Positions 1 to 8,412 of a stretch of 50,506 nucleotides of DNA are shown here, piece after piece. The notes beneath the pieces were generated by a model that saw nothing but the letters and a program-made list of their open reading frames with translations, did no database searches and was not told the DNA's origin. This DNA comes from Phycisphaerales bacterium (lineage in GTDB: Bacteria; Planctomycetota; Phycisphaerae; Phycisphaerales; UBA1924), in NCBI GenBank assembly GCA_020847535.1, contig JADLBU010000003.1, positions 93,998 through 144,503 of the forward strand, written 5' to 3'. Both the position numbers and the translations under genes were made by a program. Numbering within the stretch: position 1 is the stretch's first letter; each line of letters opens with the position of its first letter.

Positions 1-542
1 TGCTGGTGATGGCGCCGACGATTGATCGCATCAACGTGGAGGCGATCAAGCCGTACCGCGCCGGTAAGATCACCAACTACGACCAGCTCTGGGAGCGAAG
101 CAAGCAGCCGGTTCGCGACTTCATGTTCGACCAGATCGAGGCGACGGGCAACTGGTCGAGCCTTTACATGGTGCTGAACTATCGCGGGGTGGACACCAGC
201 CGGCCCGAGAAGCTCACCCGCGCCGATGTCGACATGATCTCGCTCATCCCGGCGTACATGCTCAGCGAGCTCAAGGTCGCGTTTCTGATGGGATTCCGGG
301 TGTACCTGCCCTTCTTGGTGATCGACATGGTCATCAGCAGTTTGCTCATCTCGATGAGCATGATGATGCTGCCGCCGGTGCTGGTGAGTCTGCCCTTCAA
401 GATCCTGCTTTTCGTGCTGGTCGATGGCTGGCAGCTCATCGTCGGCAGCCTGATGACTAGTTTCGCACAGCCCGACGGCGCCATCCGGGCTTCCAGCCAA
501 GTCGCCGGACTCTTCTTCGGCTCATCCGCCGGGTTTGCCTGA
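1..542 (+). CDS. fliP: Flagellar export gate protein FliP (5' end outside window)
   Basis: C-terminal ~180 residues of FliP, a core subunit of the flagellar type III export gate in the inner membrane. The frame is open to the window edge, so the true start lies upstream. The family signature is clear: TRADVDMISLIPAYMLSELKVAF, followed by two hydrophobic helices (LVIDMVISSLLISMSMMMLPP and the FKILLFVLVDGW region), the usual C-terminal FliP layout. The product ends with a short Ala/Ser/Gly-rich tail. It is followed by fliQ and fliR in the standard export-gate order. The 56-base gap to fliQ carries a short C-rich element related to the insert in putA. Confidence 0.96.
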   Translation, partial: LVMAPTIDRINVEAIKPYRAGKITNYDQLWERSKQPVRDFMFDQIEATGNWSSLYMVLNYRGVDTSRPEKLTRADVDMISLIPAYMLSELKVAFLMGFRVYLPFLVIDMVISSLLISMSMMMLPPVLVSLPFKILLFVLVDGWQLIVGSLMTSFAQPDGAIRASSQVAGLFFGSSAGFA

Positions 543-549
543 CTTCGCG

Positions 550-580
550 CCTTTCACCAGTCCCAAGTGCCCATTCCCTA
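550..580. repeat. Short dispersed repeat (TTCACCAGT / AGTGCCC type)
   Basis: This segment between fliP and fliQ shares the string TTCACCAGT followed by AGT-CCC and AGTGCCC units with 18881-18917, where the same element lies inside putA. Only two copies are seen in the window. Function unknown. Confidence 0.45.
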
Positions 581-598
581 GCGCCCTCTCCTCCTCCC

Positions 599-877
599 AT
601 GAACTACGACCAGGCATCCGTCGAACTCGTCCGCCAGGCGCTGATCATCACGCTCAAGATCGCCGCGCCCGTGCTCGCCGCGGGCATGCTCATCGGCCTG
701 GTCATCAGCGTTCTCCAATCGGTTACTTCCATCCAGGACCAGACGATCGCCACCGTCCCCAAGATCGTCGTCATGGTCGTGGTCGCTGTCGTGCTCGCCT
801 CCTGGATCGCCCAGCGCCTCATCGAGTATTGCATCGCCCTGTTCAACCTCTCCGCCCCCTACACCCACAGCGGCTAA
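599..877 (+). CDS. fliQ: Flagellar export gate protein FliQ
   Basis: Product of 92 residues, normal for FliQ (about 90). It has two hydrophobic helices: residues ~15-35 (ALIITLKIAAPVLAAGMLIGL) and ~52-75 (VPKIVVMVVVAVVLASWIAQ). The linker VISVLQSVTSIQDQTIATVPKI is the FliQ hallmark. FliP, FliQ and FliR form the export-gate complex. The start is the ATG opening MNYDQASVELVRQAL, matching the family N terminus. No strong Shine-Dalgarno is visible, as is common in this region. It lies between fliP and fliR in the canonical order. Confidence 0.96.
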   Translation: MNYDQASVELVRQALIITLKIAAPVLAAGMLIGLVISVLQSVTSIQDQTIATVPKIVVMVVVAVVLASWIAQRLIEYCIALFNLSAPYTHSG

Positions 878-881
878 CTCC

Positions 882-914
882 CACACCCCCACACCCCCAT
901 CACTCGCTCACTCG
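882..914. repeat. Short tandem repeat (ACACCCCC then ACTCGCTC)
   Basis: The spacer between fliQ and fliR holds two ACACCCCC octamers followed by a doubled ACTCGCTC-like unit. It belongs to the class of short tandem arrays seen at many gene borders in this window. It makes the start of fliR hard to place. Confidence 0.5.
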
Positions 915-933
915 CTTCTCCCTTGAACCACTC

Positions 934-1719
934 TTGTTCCCCGGCCTCGACCATCTCCTCTCCCACGCCGTCCCGTTCGCGCTCGTGCTCGCACGGCTCG
1001 CAGGGCTCTTTATCTTCGCGCCCCTGCTCAGCAGCATTGTCATCCCCATGCGGCTCAAGGCGATCATGGTGCTTGTGATGGCGGTCGCCACGTATCCGCT
1101 GTTGCCCTCGGTGATGGTCGGTCCCGGCGACATGGACATCTTCACGCTCGCCCCGGCGATGGTGATCGAGTCGGGCCTGGGCGCGGTCATCGGCATCCTG
1201 GCCGCCGCTCCGCTCCTGAGCCTGGAGATGTCGGGCGTGCTCATCGGGCAGCAGATGGGCTTCGGGCTCGCCAAGGTCTTCAATCCGGAAGCAAACTTCG
1301 ACACGGATCTGCTCGGCCAGATCCTCTTCTACATCGCCGCCGGCGCGTTCCTCTCCGCCGGAGGGCTGGAGACCATGTTCGGATCGCTCATCCACACCTT
1401 CGAGCGAGTTCCGCTCGGCGGTTTCCAGGTTGCCCAGACGCCGCTGGACCTGATGACCGGCGTGATCATCTCGGGGTTCGAGCTCGCCTGGCGGGTCGCC
1501 GCACCTGTCACCGGCATGATCCTGCTGCTGGTGGTCGTGATGGGCATCCTGGGCAAGACGATGCCGCAGATCAACATCATGTCGGTGGGGTTCACCGCCA
1601 AGATCCTCGCGGGTCTGGCGATCCTCACCGCCTCGCTCTACGCATCCCAGGGCGCGGTGTGGGATGAGGTCAACGCGGTGCTGGGGCAGGTTGTTCGATG
1701 GGTCGGGGGGCTGGGATAG
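934..1719 (+). CDS. fliR: Flagellar export gate protein FliR
   Basis: FliR, the third small membrane subunit of the flagellar export gate. About 261 residues from the chosen start, close to the family norm of about 260. The sequence shows several membrane helices, the conserved block LIGQQMGFGLAKVFNPEAN, and the C-terminal segment ILGKTMPQINIMSVGF typical of FliR. The start is uncertain. The frame is open much further upstream but reads through repeat and spacer sequence. TTG at 934 (FPGLDHLLSHAVPFALVLARL) gives an N terminus that aligns with known FliR. No ATG or clear ribosome binding site is available. A pair of inverted dispersed repeats separates it from flhB. Confidence 0.92.
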   Translation: MFPGLDHLLSHAVPFALVLARLAGLFIFAPLLSSIVIPMRLKAIMVLVMAVATYPLLPSVMVGPGDMDIFTLAPAMVIESGLGAVIGILAAAPLLSLEMSGVLIGQQMGFGLAKVFNPEANFDTDLLGQILFYIAAGAFLSAGGLETMFGSLIHTFERVPLGGFQVAQTPLDLMTGVIISGFELAWRVAAPVTGMILLLVVVMGILGKTMPQINIMSVGFTAKILAGLAILTASLYASQGAVWDEVNAVLGQVVRWVGGLG

Positions 1720-1730
1720 GAAAGAAGGCG

Positions 1731-1762
1731 CACCACAGAGGCACAGAACACAGAGAGAAGGC
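1731..1762 (+). repeat. Dispersed repeat family A (CACCACAGAGGCACAGA)
   Basis: Copy of a short C-A-G-rich repeat. An inverted copy lies at 1841-1866 and a third at 48425-48461. It lies just after the fliR stop codon. Confidence 0.7.
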
Positions 1763-1840
1763 AATGAAGATGTGGATTAGCCAGCGGACATTCAGGCTCT
1801 AACCAACAACGTCTTTTCCCCCCTCAACTTTCCTCTCTTG

Positions 1841-1866
1841 TTTCTCTTCTCTGCGCCTCTGTGGTG
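1841..1866 (-). repeat. Dispersed repeat family A, inverted copy
   Basis: The plus strand reads CTCTGCGCCTCTGTGGTG, the reverse complement of the copy at 1731-1762 with one difference. The two copies could pair as a ~21-base stem around a ~78-base loop between fliR and flhB. Confidence 0.7.
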
Positions 1867-1907
1867 AATCTTGCGTTGCTTGACCGGGCAAGGAGGCTCG
1901 CGAATCG

Positions 1908-3035
1908 ATGGCTGATGACATGGGAGAACGCACCGAGGCGCCGACATCCAGGCGTCTGCAGGAGAGCCGTGATCGCGGCAACGTCGCCAAGAGTACGGAC
2001 CTGTCCGCGGCGATCGAGTTGTCCGCGGCCGTCATTCTCCTGGCGATCTTCGGCGCTTCGCTGGTCGAGTCGCTGGGCGGGGTCATGCGCCGGGTCTTCG
2101 AAGATGGCTGGCAGGCCGGCGGTCCCGATGTCCGCAACCTGGGCGCCCTTCTGGTGATGATCTGCTGGCAGGCCGCGATCGCGGCTCTTCCGATCATGTG
2201 TCTCATGGTGCTGTTCGCATGGCTGGCGCAGGTCTGCCAGTTCGGATGGATCTTCACGCTCCACCCGCTGCAGCCCAAGCTGGATCGCCTTGACCCGATC
2301 AAGGGCGTCGGCCGCCTGTTCGCCACCCGCAACATGATGAAGACGCTGGTCAACTTCGTGAAGCTGACCGCCGTGGGCGTTGTCTCGTGGCTGGTGCTCC
2401 GGGGAGAGGTTCACCGGCTGGCGCTGCTGCCGACGCTCTCGTTCATGGGCGTCGTCAAGGCGATCATTGAGCTGCTGGTGCAACTGGCGATCTGGCTTCT
2501 GGTGATCCTGCTGGTCATCGGCATCATCGATTTCATGTACCAGCGCTGGCAGCACACCAAGGACATGCGCATGACCAAGCAGCAGGTCCAGGATGAGCGC
2601 CGGGCGATGGAGGGGGATCCGCAGATCAAGGGCCGGCGGATGCGCATGGCCCGGGAGATCGCCATGCAGCGGATCGGTCGCAGCGTCCCGGAAGCCACCG
2701 TGGTCGTCACCAACCCGACGCACTTCTCGGTGGCGATCCGGTACGACGCCGACACGATGCGTGCCCCGCGCGTGGTCGCCAAGGGTGTGGACTTCATGGC
2801 GATGCGGATTCGGCAGGTCGCCGGGCTGCACGATGTCCCGATTGTCGAGCGCCCGCCCCTGGCTCGCGGCTTGTACTACGGCGTTGATGAAGGGTGTGAG
2901 ATTCCGGCCGAGTTCTACCAGGCGGTCGCCGAGGTGCTTGCCCACGTCTACCGGCTCGAAGACGAGGAACGCCGGGCACAGGATCAGAAGAACGCAACGG
3001 TGCAGAGCACCCAGGAGCAGGCGATCCCGGCCTGA
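1908..3035 (+). CDS. flhB: Flagellar export substrate-switch protein FlhB
   Basis: Product of 375 residues, normal for FlhB. The N terminus ERTEAPTSRRLQESRDRGNVAKS is the family signature. Four hydrophobic segments follow (residues ~35-55, 80-110, 150-170, 185-210). The cytoplasmic domain holds the autocleavage motif NPTH at residues 269-272, so the Asn-Pro cleavage that switches export from rod/hook to filament substrates should be intact. The start is fixed by AAGGAGG at 1890-1896, 11 bases before the ATG. The gene lies 9 bases before flhA, suggesting one transcript. Confidence 0.98.
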   Translation: MADDMGERTEAPTSRRLQESRDRGNVAKSTDLSAAIELSAAVILLAIFGASLVESLGGVMRRVFEDGWQAGGPDVRNLGALLVMICWQAAIAALPIMCLMVLFAWLAQVCQFGWIFTLHPLQPKLDRLDPIKGVGRLFATRNMMKTLVNFVKLTAVGVVSWLVLRGEVHRLALLPTLSFMGVVKAIIELLVQLAIWLLVILLVIGIIDFMYQRWQHTKDMRMTKQQVQDERRAMEGDPQIKGRRMRMAREIAMQRIGRSVPEATVVVTNPTHFSVAIRYDADTMRAPRVVAKGVDFMAMRIRQVAGLHDVPIVERPPLARGLYYGVDEGCEIPAEFYQAVAEVLAHVYRLEDEERRAQDQKNATVQSTQEQAIPA

Positions 3036-3044
3036 GCGTGACGG

Positions 3045-5294
3045 ATGCCAAAGAAGGTGGCCAATGCGAGTGGTGGCGGTGGGGGCGCGGCGAAGGTTGC
3101 GCAGCCGGCGCCCGCGGCAAGCTCTTTGCCGGTCCCGAAGCTCCCCGGCGGCGGCCTGAGTCCACTGATGCCTTCCTGGGTCCAACTGATCCACAAGCAT
3201 CGCGGGTTGCTCGTGCCCATCGGGGCGATCCTGCTCCTGGCGGTGCTGCTGGTGCCGCTGCCGCCGGTGCTCATGGACATCCTGATCGCCCTGAACATCA
3301 GCCTGGGGCTGGTGATCCTCTTGACCACGATCTACATGGATCACCCGCTGGATTTCAGCGTGTTTCCATCGCTGTTGCTGGCGACCACGCTCTTCCGGCT
3401 CGTGCTCAACATCGCTTCGACACGATTGATCCTGACCGCCGACGCCGCGACCCCGCAGGAGGCGGCGATGTCCGCGGGCAAGGTCATCATGGCCTTCGGG
3501 GAGTTCGTCGCCGGCAACTCGCTCTTTGTCGGCATCGTCGTGTTTCTGATCCTGGTCATTGTGCAGTTCGTCGTCATCACCAAGGGCGCGACGCGTATCA
3601 GCGAGGTCGCCGCCCGGTTCACCCTCGATGCGATGCCCGGCAAGCAGATGGCGATCGATGCCGATCTGGCCGCCGGCATCATCGATGAGGCCGAGGCACG
3701 CCGCCGGCGGGAGCGGGTCGCACAAGAGGCAGATTTCTTCGGCGCGATGGATGGCGCCAGCAAGTTCGTCCGCGGAGATGCGGTCGCCGGGCTCATCATC
3801 ACCGCCGTCAACGTCGCCGGCGGGTTTGCGGTCGGCATGATCCAGCGCGGCTGGCCCCCCGCAGAAGTCGCCGAGGTCTACACCAAGCTCACCATCGGGG
3901 ATGGCATCACCGCCCAGATCCCCTCGCTGGTCATCTCTCTTGCCTCCGCCCTGATCGTCACGAGATCGGGTTCCAAACAACAGCTTGGGGAGGAACTGAC
4001 CGGCCAGCTCATCAGCCAGCCCAAGGGGCTCTACATTACCGCCGGATTCCTGGTGGTGCTCTCCGCGACCCCGCTACCGTCGGTCCCGCTGCTGGCGACA
4101 GCCGCCGTGCTTGCCGGCACGGCGTACTTCATCGGCCGCAACACCGTGGCCATGGCCGGGGAGCAGGCCAAGGTCGAATCGGCGCCCAAGCCCGTCGAGC
4201 CGCCCGCCGTTGAAACCCTCCTCAAGGTCGACACGATGGAGCTGGAGGTCGGCTACGGGCTGGTTTCGCTCGTAGATACCGCTCGTGGCGGGGATCTCAT
4301 GGAACGGATCGCCGCCGTTCGTCGCCAGCTCGCCGCCGAGATCGGGCTGGTCATGCCACCGGTCCGAATCCGGGACAATATGCAACTTGGGGCAAGCGAT
4401 TACCGCATCAAGATCCGCGGCACCGTGGTCGCCGAGGGCCAGACACGAGCCGATCGGCTGCTGGCGATCGATTCGGGGATGAGTTCCGGGCCTCTGCAAG
4501 GCGACAAGACAACCGAGCCGGTCTTCGGCCTTGAGGCCTGGTGGATCGATCCGGATCTGCGTTCCCGCGCTGAGGCGATGAACTACAGCGTGTACGAGCC
4601 CTCCCGGGTGCTGGCGACCCACGCGACCGAGATCGTTCGCCGGTTCGCCGATGAACTGCTGACGCGAGATGAGGTCAACAACCTGGTCGAGGGTCTCAAG
4701 CAGCGGGCTCCCAAGCTGGTTGAGGAGGTCATCCCCGCGATCGTCAAGCCCGGGGAGCTGCAGAAGATCCTCCAGAACCTGCTGCGCGAGCGGGTGGCGA
4801 TCCGGGACTTGGAGACGATCCTCGAAACGCTCTCGGAGTGGGCAACCAAGACCAAGGACACCGAGGTCCTGACCGAGTACGTCCGCAACGCCCTCCGCAG
4901 GGGGATTTGCACGCAGTACGCCCAGCCCACCGACAAGGGCAAGCTCAAGATCGTCTGCGTCACGCTCGACCCGTCGATGGAGGATCGCATCAATGCCTAC
5001 GTCGAGCGTGGGCCTTCCGGAACGACGATCAACATGCCCGCCCGAACCGCCGGCAAGATCGCCGAGCAGATCACCGCGGCTCTCCAGCGGGTGGTTACGG
5101 CGGGATACCCGCCCGTGGTGATCGCATCGCCCACCGTACGGGCGATCGTCCGCCAGATCGTCGAGCCGAACCTGCCCACGGTCGTGGTCCTGGGATACAA
5201 CGAGATCGTTCCGGCCCTCGAGGTTGAGTCGATGGGCCTGGTGATGCCGCCGCCGGAAGCAGCGCCCGCGCGGGAGCCGGTCGCCGCGGCCTGA
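3045..5294 (+). CDS. flhA: Flagellar export protein FlhA
   Basis: Product of 749 residues, slightly longer than the usual ~700 because of a Gly/Ala-rich N-terminal stretch (SGGGGGAAKVAQPAPAA). Membrane helices occupy residues ~45-330, including the FHIPEP-family block RLVLNIASTRLILT near residues 118-131. The cytoplasmic loop has GEFVAGNSLFVG and RFTLDAMPGKQMAIDADL, both strongly conserved in FlhA. The large C-terminal domain docks chaperone-substrate complexes and ends with NEIVPALEVESMGLV. Start ATG 3045 has only a weak ribosome binding site, 9 bases after the flhB stop. Confidence 0.98.
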   Translation: MPKKVANASGGGGGAAKVAQPAPAASSLPVPKLPGGGLSPLMPSWVQLIHKHRGLLVPIGAILLLAVLLVPLPPVLMDILIALNISLGLVILLTTIYMDHPLDFSVFPSLLLATTLFRLVLNIASTRLILTADAATPQEAAMSAGKVIMAFGEFVAGNSLFVGIVVFLILVIVQFVVITKGATRISEVAARFTLDAMPGKQMAIDADLAAGIIDEAEARRRRERVAQEADFFGAMDGASKFVRGDAVAGLIITAVNVAGGFAVGMIQRGWPPAEVAEVYTKLTIGDGITAQIPSLVISLASALIVTRSGSKQQLGEELTGQLISQPKGLYITAGFLVVLSATPLPSVPLLATAAVLAGTAYFIGRNTVAMAGEQAKVESAPKPVEPPAVETLLKVDTMELEVGYGLVSLVDTARGGDLMERIAAVRRQLAAEIGLVMPPVRIRDNMQLGASDYRIKIRGTVVAEGQTRADRLLAIDSGMSSGPLQGDKTTEPVFGLEAWWIDPDLRSRAEAMNYSVYEPSRVLATHATEIVRRFADELLTRDEVNNLVEGLKQRAPKLVEEVIPAIVKPGELQKILQNLLRERVAIRDLETILETLSEWATKTKDTEVLTEYVRNALRRGICTQYAQPTDKGKLKIVCVTLDPSMEDRINAYVERGPSGTTINMPARTAGKIAEQITAALQRVVTAGYPPVVIASPTVRAIVRQIVEPNLPTVVVLGYNEIVPALEVESMGLVMPPPEAAPAREPVAAA

Positions 5295-5350
5295 ACTCCT
5301 AACTCTCTCGTACTCCAGCGCACAAACCGCCTATCCCGATACCCCAATGG

Positions 5351-5376
5351 TGAAATCTGCGCGTTCCAACCGATAA
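5351..5376 (+). promoter_or_regulatory. Candidate sigma-28 promoter before flhF
   Basis: ACCGATAA at 5369-5376 matches 7 of 8 bases of the sigma-28 -10 box GCCGATAA. A weak -35-like TGAAA starts at 5351, with spacing about one base short of the enterobacterial consensus. It lies ~88 bases before the flhF start. A sigma-28 gene (fliA) is encoded 3 kb downstream. The -10 match is seen; its function is inferred. Confidence 0.4.
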
Positions 5377-5463
5377 ACGATTCTCCCGCCCGTGCGTTCT
5401 CCGGTCGGGTGGTCTGCATGGAGTACGGACCCGCTCGTTTTTCAGGGATGGCCAAGGATGGCG

Positions 5464-6795
5464 ATGCCGGCTCTCAAGACGTTTCGTGGATCGACGCTCA
5501 GCCAGGCGCTCGCCCAGGTCAGGCAGGATCTGGGCAAGGATGCCGTCATCGTCAAGACCCGCAGCTACCGCGCCGGCGCGGTGATGGGTGTAGGCGGCAA
5601 GCCGGTCGTTGAGATCATCGCCTCGGCCGGTGCATCCACCACAGCCCCGCGATCCACCGAGGCCAAGTCCCGCACCAGGATGCGGACAGCGCTGGCCGGG
5701 ATCTATGACGATGTGCCGCAGCGACGTCGAGCGGTGGAGGTTCCCGTACCGGCAGCGGGGGCCGCGGATGCCCCGGCGATGGCATCGGCGCCTGGTGTAC
5801 ATCGATCTCGCCTGACGGCGTTTCCGGTAGATCCGGCCCCCATTGATTCGGCGGCGAACGAATCGCTCAGGGACGAGATCGGGTCGATCAAGCGGATGGT
5901 GGGCCAGCTCCTGCGTTGCTCATCCCAAGGCATTCGCCAAGAGACCCCGTCACACGATCGACCCTCCGGAGCGGCGATCCTTGATGTCGGTGGCATGCCC
6001 GAGCCCCTCTTTGCCCAGTACACGCGCCTCCTGGATGCCGGTGTCGAGACGAGCCTTTCCGAAACGCTGATCGCCACCGTTCTTGAGCAGTTGGCCGCCG
6101 CTCAGCTCTCCGAGGCCAAGCACGTGCGGGCCGCGATCCTCGAGCAACTCGCCTCCCAGATCCCCTGCCTGCCGATTGCACCTCGCACGGACGGCCCCAA
6201 ACCGCTGGTGATTGCCCTCATCGGACCCACCGGCGTCGGCAAGACCACCACGATCGCCAAGCTCGCCGCCGAGCACGCCCTCCGCGCCCGCCTGCGGGTC
6301 GCGCTCATTACCGCCGATAGGTACCGGATCGGCGCGGTCGATCAGCTCCAGGCCTACGCCGAGATCATCGGTGTCCCCATGCAGATCGCCGGTACCCCCG
6401 ATGAGATGGCCCGCGCGGTTGACCGCGTGCGGCAGTGCGACCTGGTCCTCATTGACACCGCAGGCAGGTCTCCCAAGGACAACCAACGCGTCGATGAACT
6501 CCGGGCTGTTGTTGATGCCGCCTCGGCGGATCATCGCCTGCTGGTGTTGTCGGCGGCGGCTTCGGAGGCGGCGATGCGCCGGGTTGCGGGTCGATTCGCG
6601 GCCCTCCGGCCCAGTGGCCTGGTCCTCACCAAGCTCGATGAGGCTGCACACATGGGTTCACTTGTGAATCTCCCCCGCGCTGCCCACCTGCCCATCTCAC
6701 ACATCACCACAGGCCAGGATGTCCCCGATTTCATCGAGCCCGCCCGCCCTGACCGGCTCGCAGGCATCGTTCTCGATGGGGAGGTTGCTGCGTGA
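5464..6795 (+). CDS. flhF: Flagellar SRP-family GTPase FlhF
   Basis: FlhF is an SRP/FtsY-type GTPase that sets the place of polar flagellar assembly. About 443 residues. The N terminus PALKTFRGSTLSQALAQVRQ and LGKDAVIVKTRSY is the FlhF B-domain. A low-complexity Ala/Pro linker follows. The GTPase domain has the P-loop GPTGVGKTTT at residues 254-263, DTAGRSPKDNQR, and the TKLDEAAHMGS guanine-specificity motif. Two ATGs compete: 5458 and 5464. AAGGA at 5454-5458 has proper spacing only for 5464, and that N terminus matches the family. The stop overlaps the flhG start by one base (TGATG). Confidence 0.95.
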   Translation: MPALKTFRGSTLSQALAQVRQDLGKDAVIVKTRSYRAGAVMGVGGKPVVEIIASAGASTTAPRSTEAKSRTRMRTALAGIYDDVPQRRRAVEVPVPAAGAADAPAMASAPGVHRSRLTAFPVDPAPIDSAANESLRDEIGSIKRMVGQLLRCSSQGIRQETPSHDRPSGAAILDVGGMPEPLFAQYTRLLDAGVETSLSETLIATVLEQLAAAQLSEAKHVRAAILEQLASQIPCLPIAPRTDGPKPLVIALIGPTGVGKTTTIAKLAAEHALRARLRVALITADRYRIGAVDQLQAYAEIIGVPMQIAGTPDEMARAVDRVRQCDLVLIDTAGRSPKDNQRVDELRAVVDAASADHRLLVLSAAASEAAMRRVAGRFAALRPSGLVLTKLDEAAHMGSLVNLPRAAHLPISHITTGQDVPDFIEPARPDRLAGIVLDGEVAA

Positions 6796-7760
6796 TGCCT
6801 GTCCCCAAGCCGATCGCCCGATCCGCTGATGGCCAGGATCAGGCCGCCCGCCTGCGGGACATGGCGAGCCGGTTGCAAGGCCCAAGGCTGGCGGGTGACA
6901 CCCATCCGCGCCCCCCGGTCGTCTGTATCTGCTCCGGCAAGGGGGGGGTCGGCAAAACCATGCTCGCCGTCAACCTCTCGATCGCTTTGGGAGAGTCAAG
7001 AAGATCGCCACTCCTGATTGATGCCGATGTCGGGACGGCCAATGCCGATCTGGTCTGCGGACTTACCCCCGCGCGACGGCTGGATCGCGTGCGAGGCAGC
7101 CCCACGCCCGAAGGCATCCAGTCGGTCGCGATCCCAGGTCCGGGCGGCATGCGATTGATCCCCGGCATCGCCTGCGATGGCTGGATCAACGATTTCACCC
7201 CACGTGAGTGCGCTGGTCTGCTCGATGCGTGCGGCCAGATTTCCCCAGCTCCGCAGTTGGTTCTGGTCGATGCCGGCGCGGGTATCGGCGCGGGCGTCAT
7301 GAGCTTTGTCATGTCCGCCGACCTGGCCGTCGTGGTCGTCACCCCCGAGCCCACCTCGCTCGCCGATGCCTACGCGCTGATGAAGGCGCTTCACTTGACC
7401 AGCACTCACGGACATCACGAGACTCATGTCCGCTTGGCGATCGTCGTGAACGAGGCTGTCGACCGTGCCGAGGCCGGTCGCGTCTACGCAAGGCTTTCTC
7501 AGTGTGCTGAGCGTTTTCTTGGGCGATCGCTGATCGGACTGGGCTCGATCCCGCTCGATCCTGCGGTGGGGCTTGCGGTCCGGAGCCGGTCCCCGCTGCT
7601 GCTCTCGCACCCCCGATCCCCCAGCGCGGAGGGGGTGAGGCGGGTTGCGAAGGGCATCGAGGCAATTCTTGCGCTGCCCGATAACACGCGCGGGGTGCGT
7701 AGCGGGGCGGCACGGCTTGTGCGGAGGTTGCTCTTCGGGAAGCCCAAGACAGCCTCGTGA
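6795..7760 (+). CDS. flhG: MinD-like ATPase FlhG controlling flagellar number
   Basis: A ParA/MinD-family ATPase of 321 residues that works with FlhF to limit flagellar number. The deviant Walker A SGKGGVGKTML is at residues ~47-57. LLIDADVGTANADLVCGL and LVLVDAGAGIGAGVMSFVMSADLAVVVVTPEPTSLADAYALMKAL are typical of FlhG. ATG 6795 is preceded by GGGGAGG at 6778-6784 and shares one base with the flhF stop, so the pair is translationally coupled. A GTG at 6792 is possible but less likely. The C terminus is basic and Arg-rich (GAARLVRRLLFGKPK), perhaps for membrane contact. Confidence 0.93.
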   Translation: MPVPKPIARSADGQDQAARLRDMASRLQGPRLAGDTHPRPPVVCICSGKGGVGKTMLAVNLSIALGESRRSPLLIDADVGTANADLVCGLTPARRLDRVRGSPTPEGIQSVAIPGPGGMRLIPGIACDGWINDFTPRECAGLLDACGQISPAPQLVLVDAGAGIGAGVMSFVMSADLAVVVVTPEPTSLADAYALMKALHLTSTHGHHETHVRLAIVVNEAVDRAEAGRVYARLSQCAERFLGRSLIGLGSIPLDPAVGLAVRSRSPLLLSHPRSPSAEGVRRVAKGIEAILALPDNTRGVRSGAARLVRRLLFGKPKTAS

Positions 7761-7844
7761 CGCCCGATAACCGGAAACGAGAGAGCGAGATTCAAGATGT
7801 GCTGGGGTGATTGACCCAAACGGGCCTCGGGGCGCTCGGGATTG

Positions 7845-7872
7845 TAATTGTGCGCACAAACGCGGCCGATAG
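7845..7872 (+). promoter_or_regulatory. Candidate sigma-28 promoter before the small membrane gene
   Basis: GCCGATAG at 7865-7872 matches 7 of 8 bases of the sigma-28 -10 consensus. TAAT at 7845-7848, 16 bases upstream, resembles the TAAA -35. A perfect 12-base palindrome, TTGTGCGCACAA (7848-7859), lies in the spacer and could bind a regulator. The site is 58 bases before the GTG at 7930. It could let FliA drive its own upstream gene. Confidence 0.45.
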
Positions 7873-7929
7873 AACCGCGGTCTGGCGGACGGTCTTGTCC
7901 GCAACGAGTGGAGATAGGGAACTCACTGA

Positions 7930-8256
7930 GTGTTCAGAACGACGACAACCATCGCGGCGGTGTTTGGCCTTACGGCGTTCGCCGTGTCCGTCGCGAGCGG
8001 GTTGCTGTCCGGGATCTCTGGCCCCACGGTCTTGGGCCGGGCGATCGCGGCGATGATGCTGTGCTACGTGATCGGTCTGTTCGTCGGTCGCGTGGGTGAG
8101 CACGTCGCCCGTGAGCACATCAAGATGTACAAGGCGGCTCGCCCGATTCCGGGCGAGTCGGTTGCTGGTGGAGTCGTCGGGGGTGGCGCGGGAGCAGCGC
8201 TGTCGTCTGCCGGTGGCACGGACGCCGCCGAGGGTCAAGCCGTCGTGGTTGGCTGA
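7930..8256 (+). CDS. Small membrane protein of unknown function in flagellar cluster
   Basis: Not recognised. Product of 108 residues starting at GTG. GGAGATAGGGA about 9 bases upstream is an acceptable ribosome binding site. It has two hydrophobic helices (residues ~7-30 and ~35-53), then a charged stretch GRVGEHVAREHIKMYKAARPIP and a Gly/Ala-rich tail. It stands between flhG and fliA behind a sigma-28-like promoter box, which suggests a motility role. That is inferred from context only. Codon usage looks like its neighbours. Confidence 0.7.
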   Translation: MFRTTTTIAAVFGLTAFAVSVASGLLSGISGPTVLGRAIAAMMLCYVIGLFVGRVGEHVAREHIKMYKAARPIPGESVAGGVVGGGAGAALSSAGGTDAAEGQAVVVG

Positions 8257-8281
8257 TTCGTTGCAAGTGGCGACACTCGGG

Positions 8282-8310
8282 TTGCGATCGAAGGCCGGAT
8301 CGAATAGACT
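8282..8310 (+). promoter_or_regulatory. Candidate sigma-70 type promoter of fliA
   Basis: TTGCGA (8282-8287), 17 bases, then TAGACT (8305-8310): 4 of 6 matches in each box with ideal spacing. A GCCGGGC/GCCCGGC hairpin (8317-8337) lies in the predicted leader. It is ~100 bases before the fliA start. Confidence 0.35.
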
Positions 8311-8412
8311 CTCGCCGCCGGGCAAGGATCGCCCGGCAGCGCGCGTCTTCGCGAGGGCCTTCGAGCCGACAACTTTTTCCGACGTGACGCTGCAAGGTCA
8401 AGGAGTGGACCG

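Noticed and set aside
1824..3980. 718-codon open frame antisense to flhB and flhA
   Set aside because: Its product is Asp/Arg/His-rich with no domain, a typical shadow in GC-rich DNA, and both sense genes are certain.
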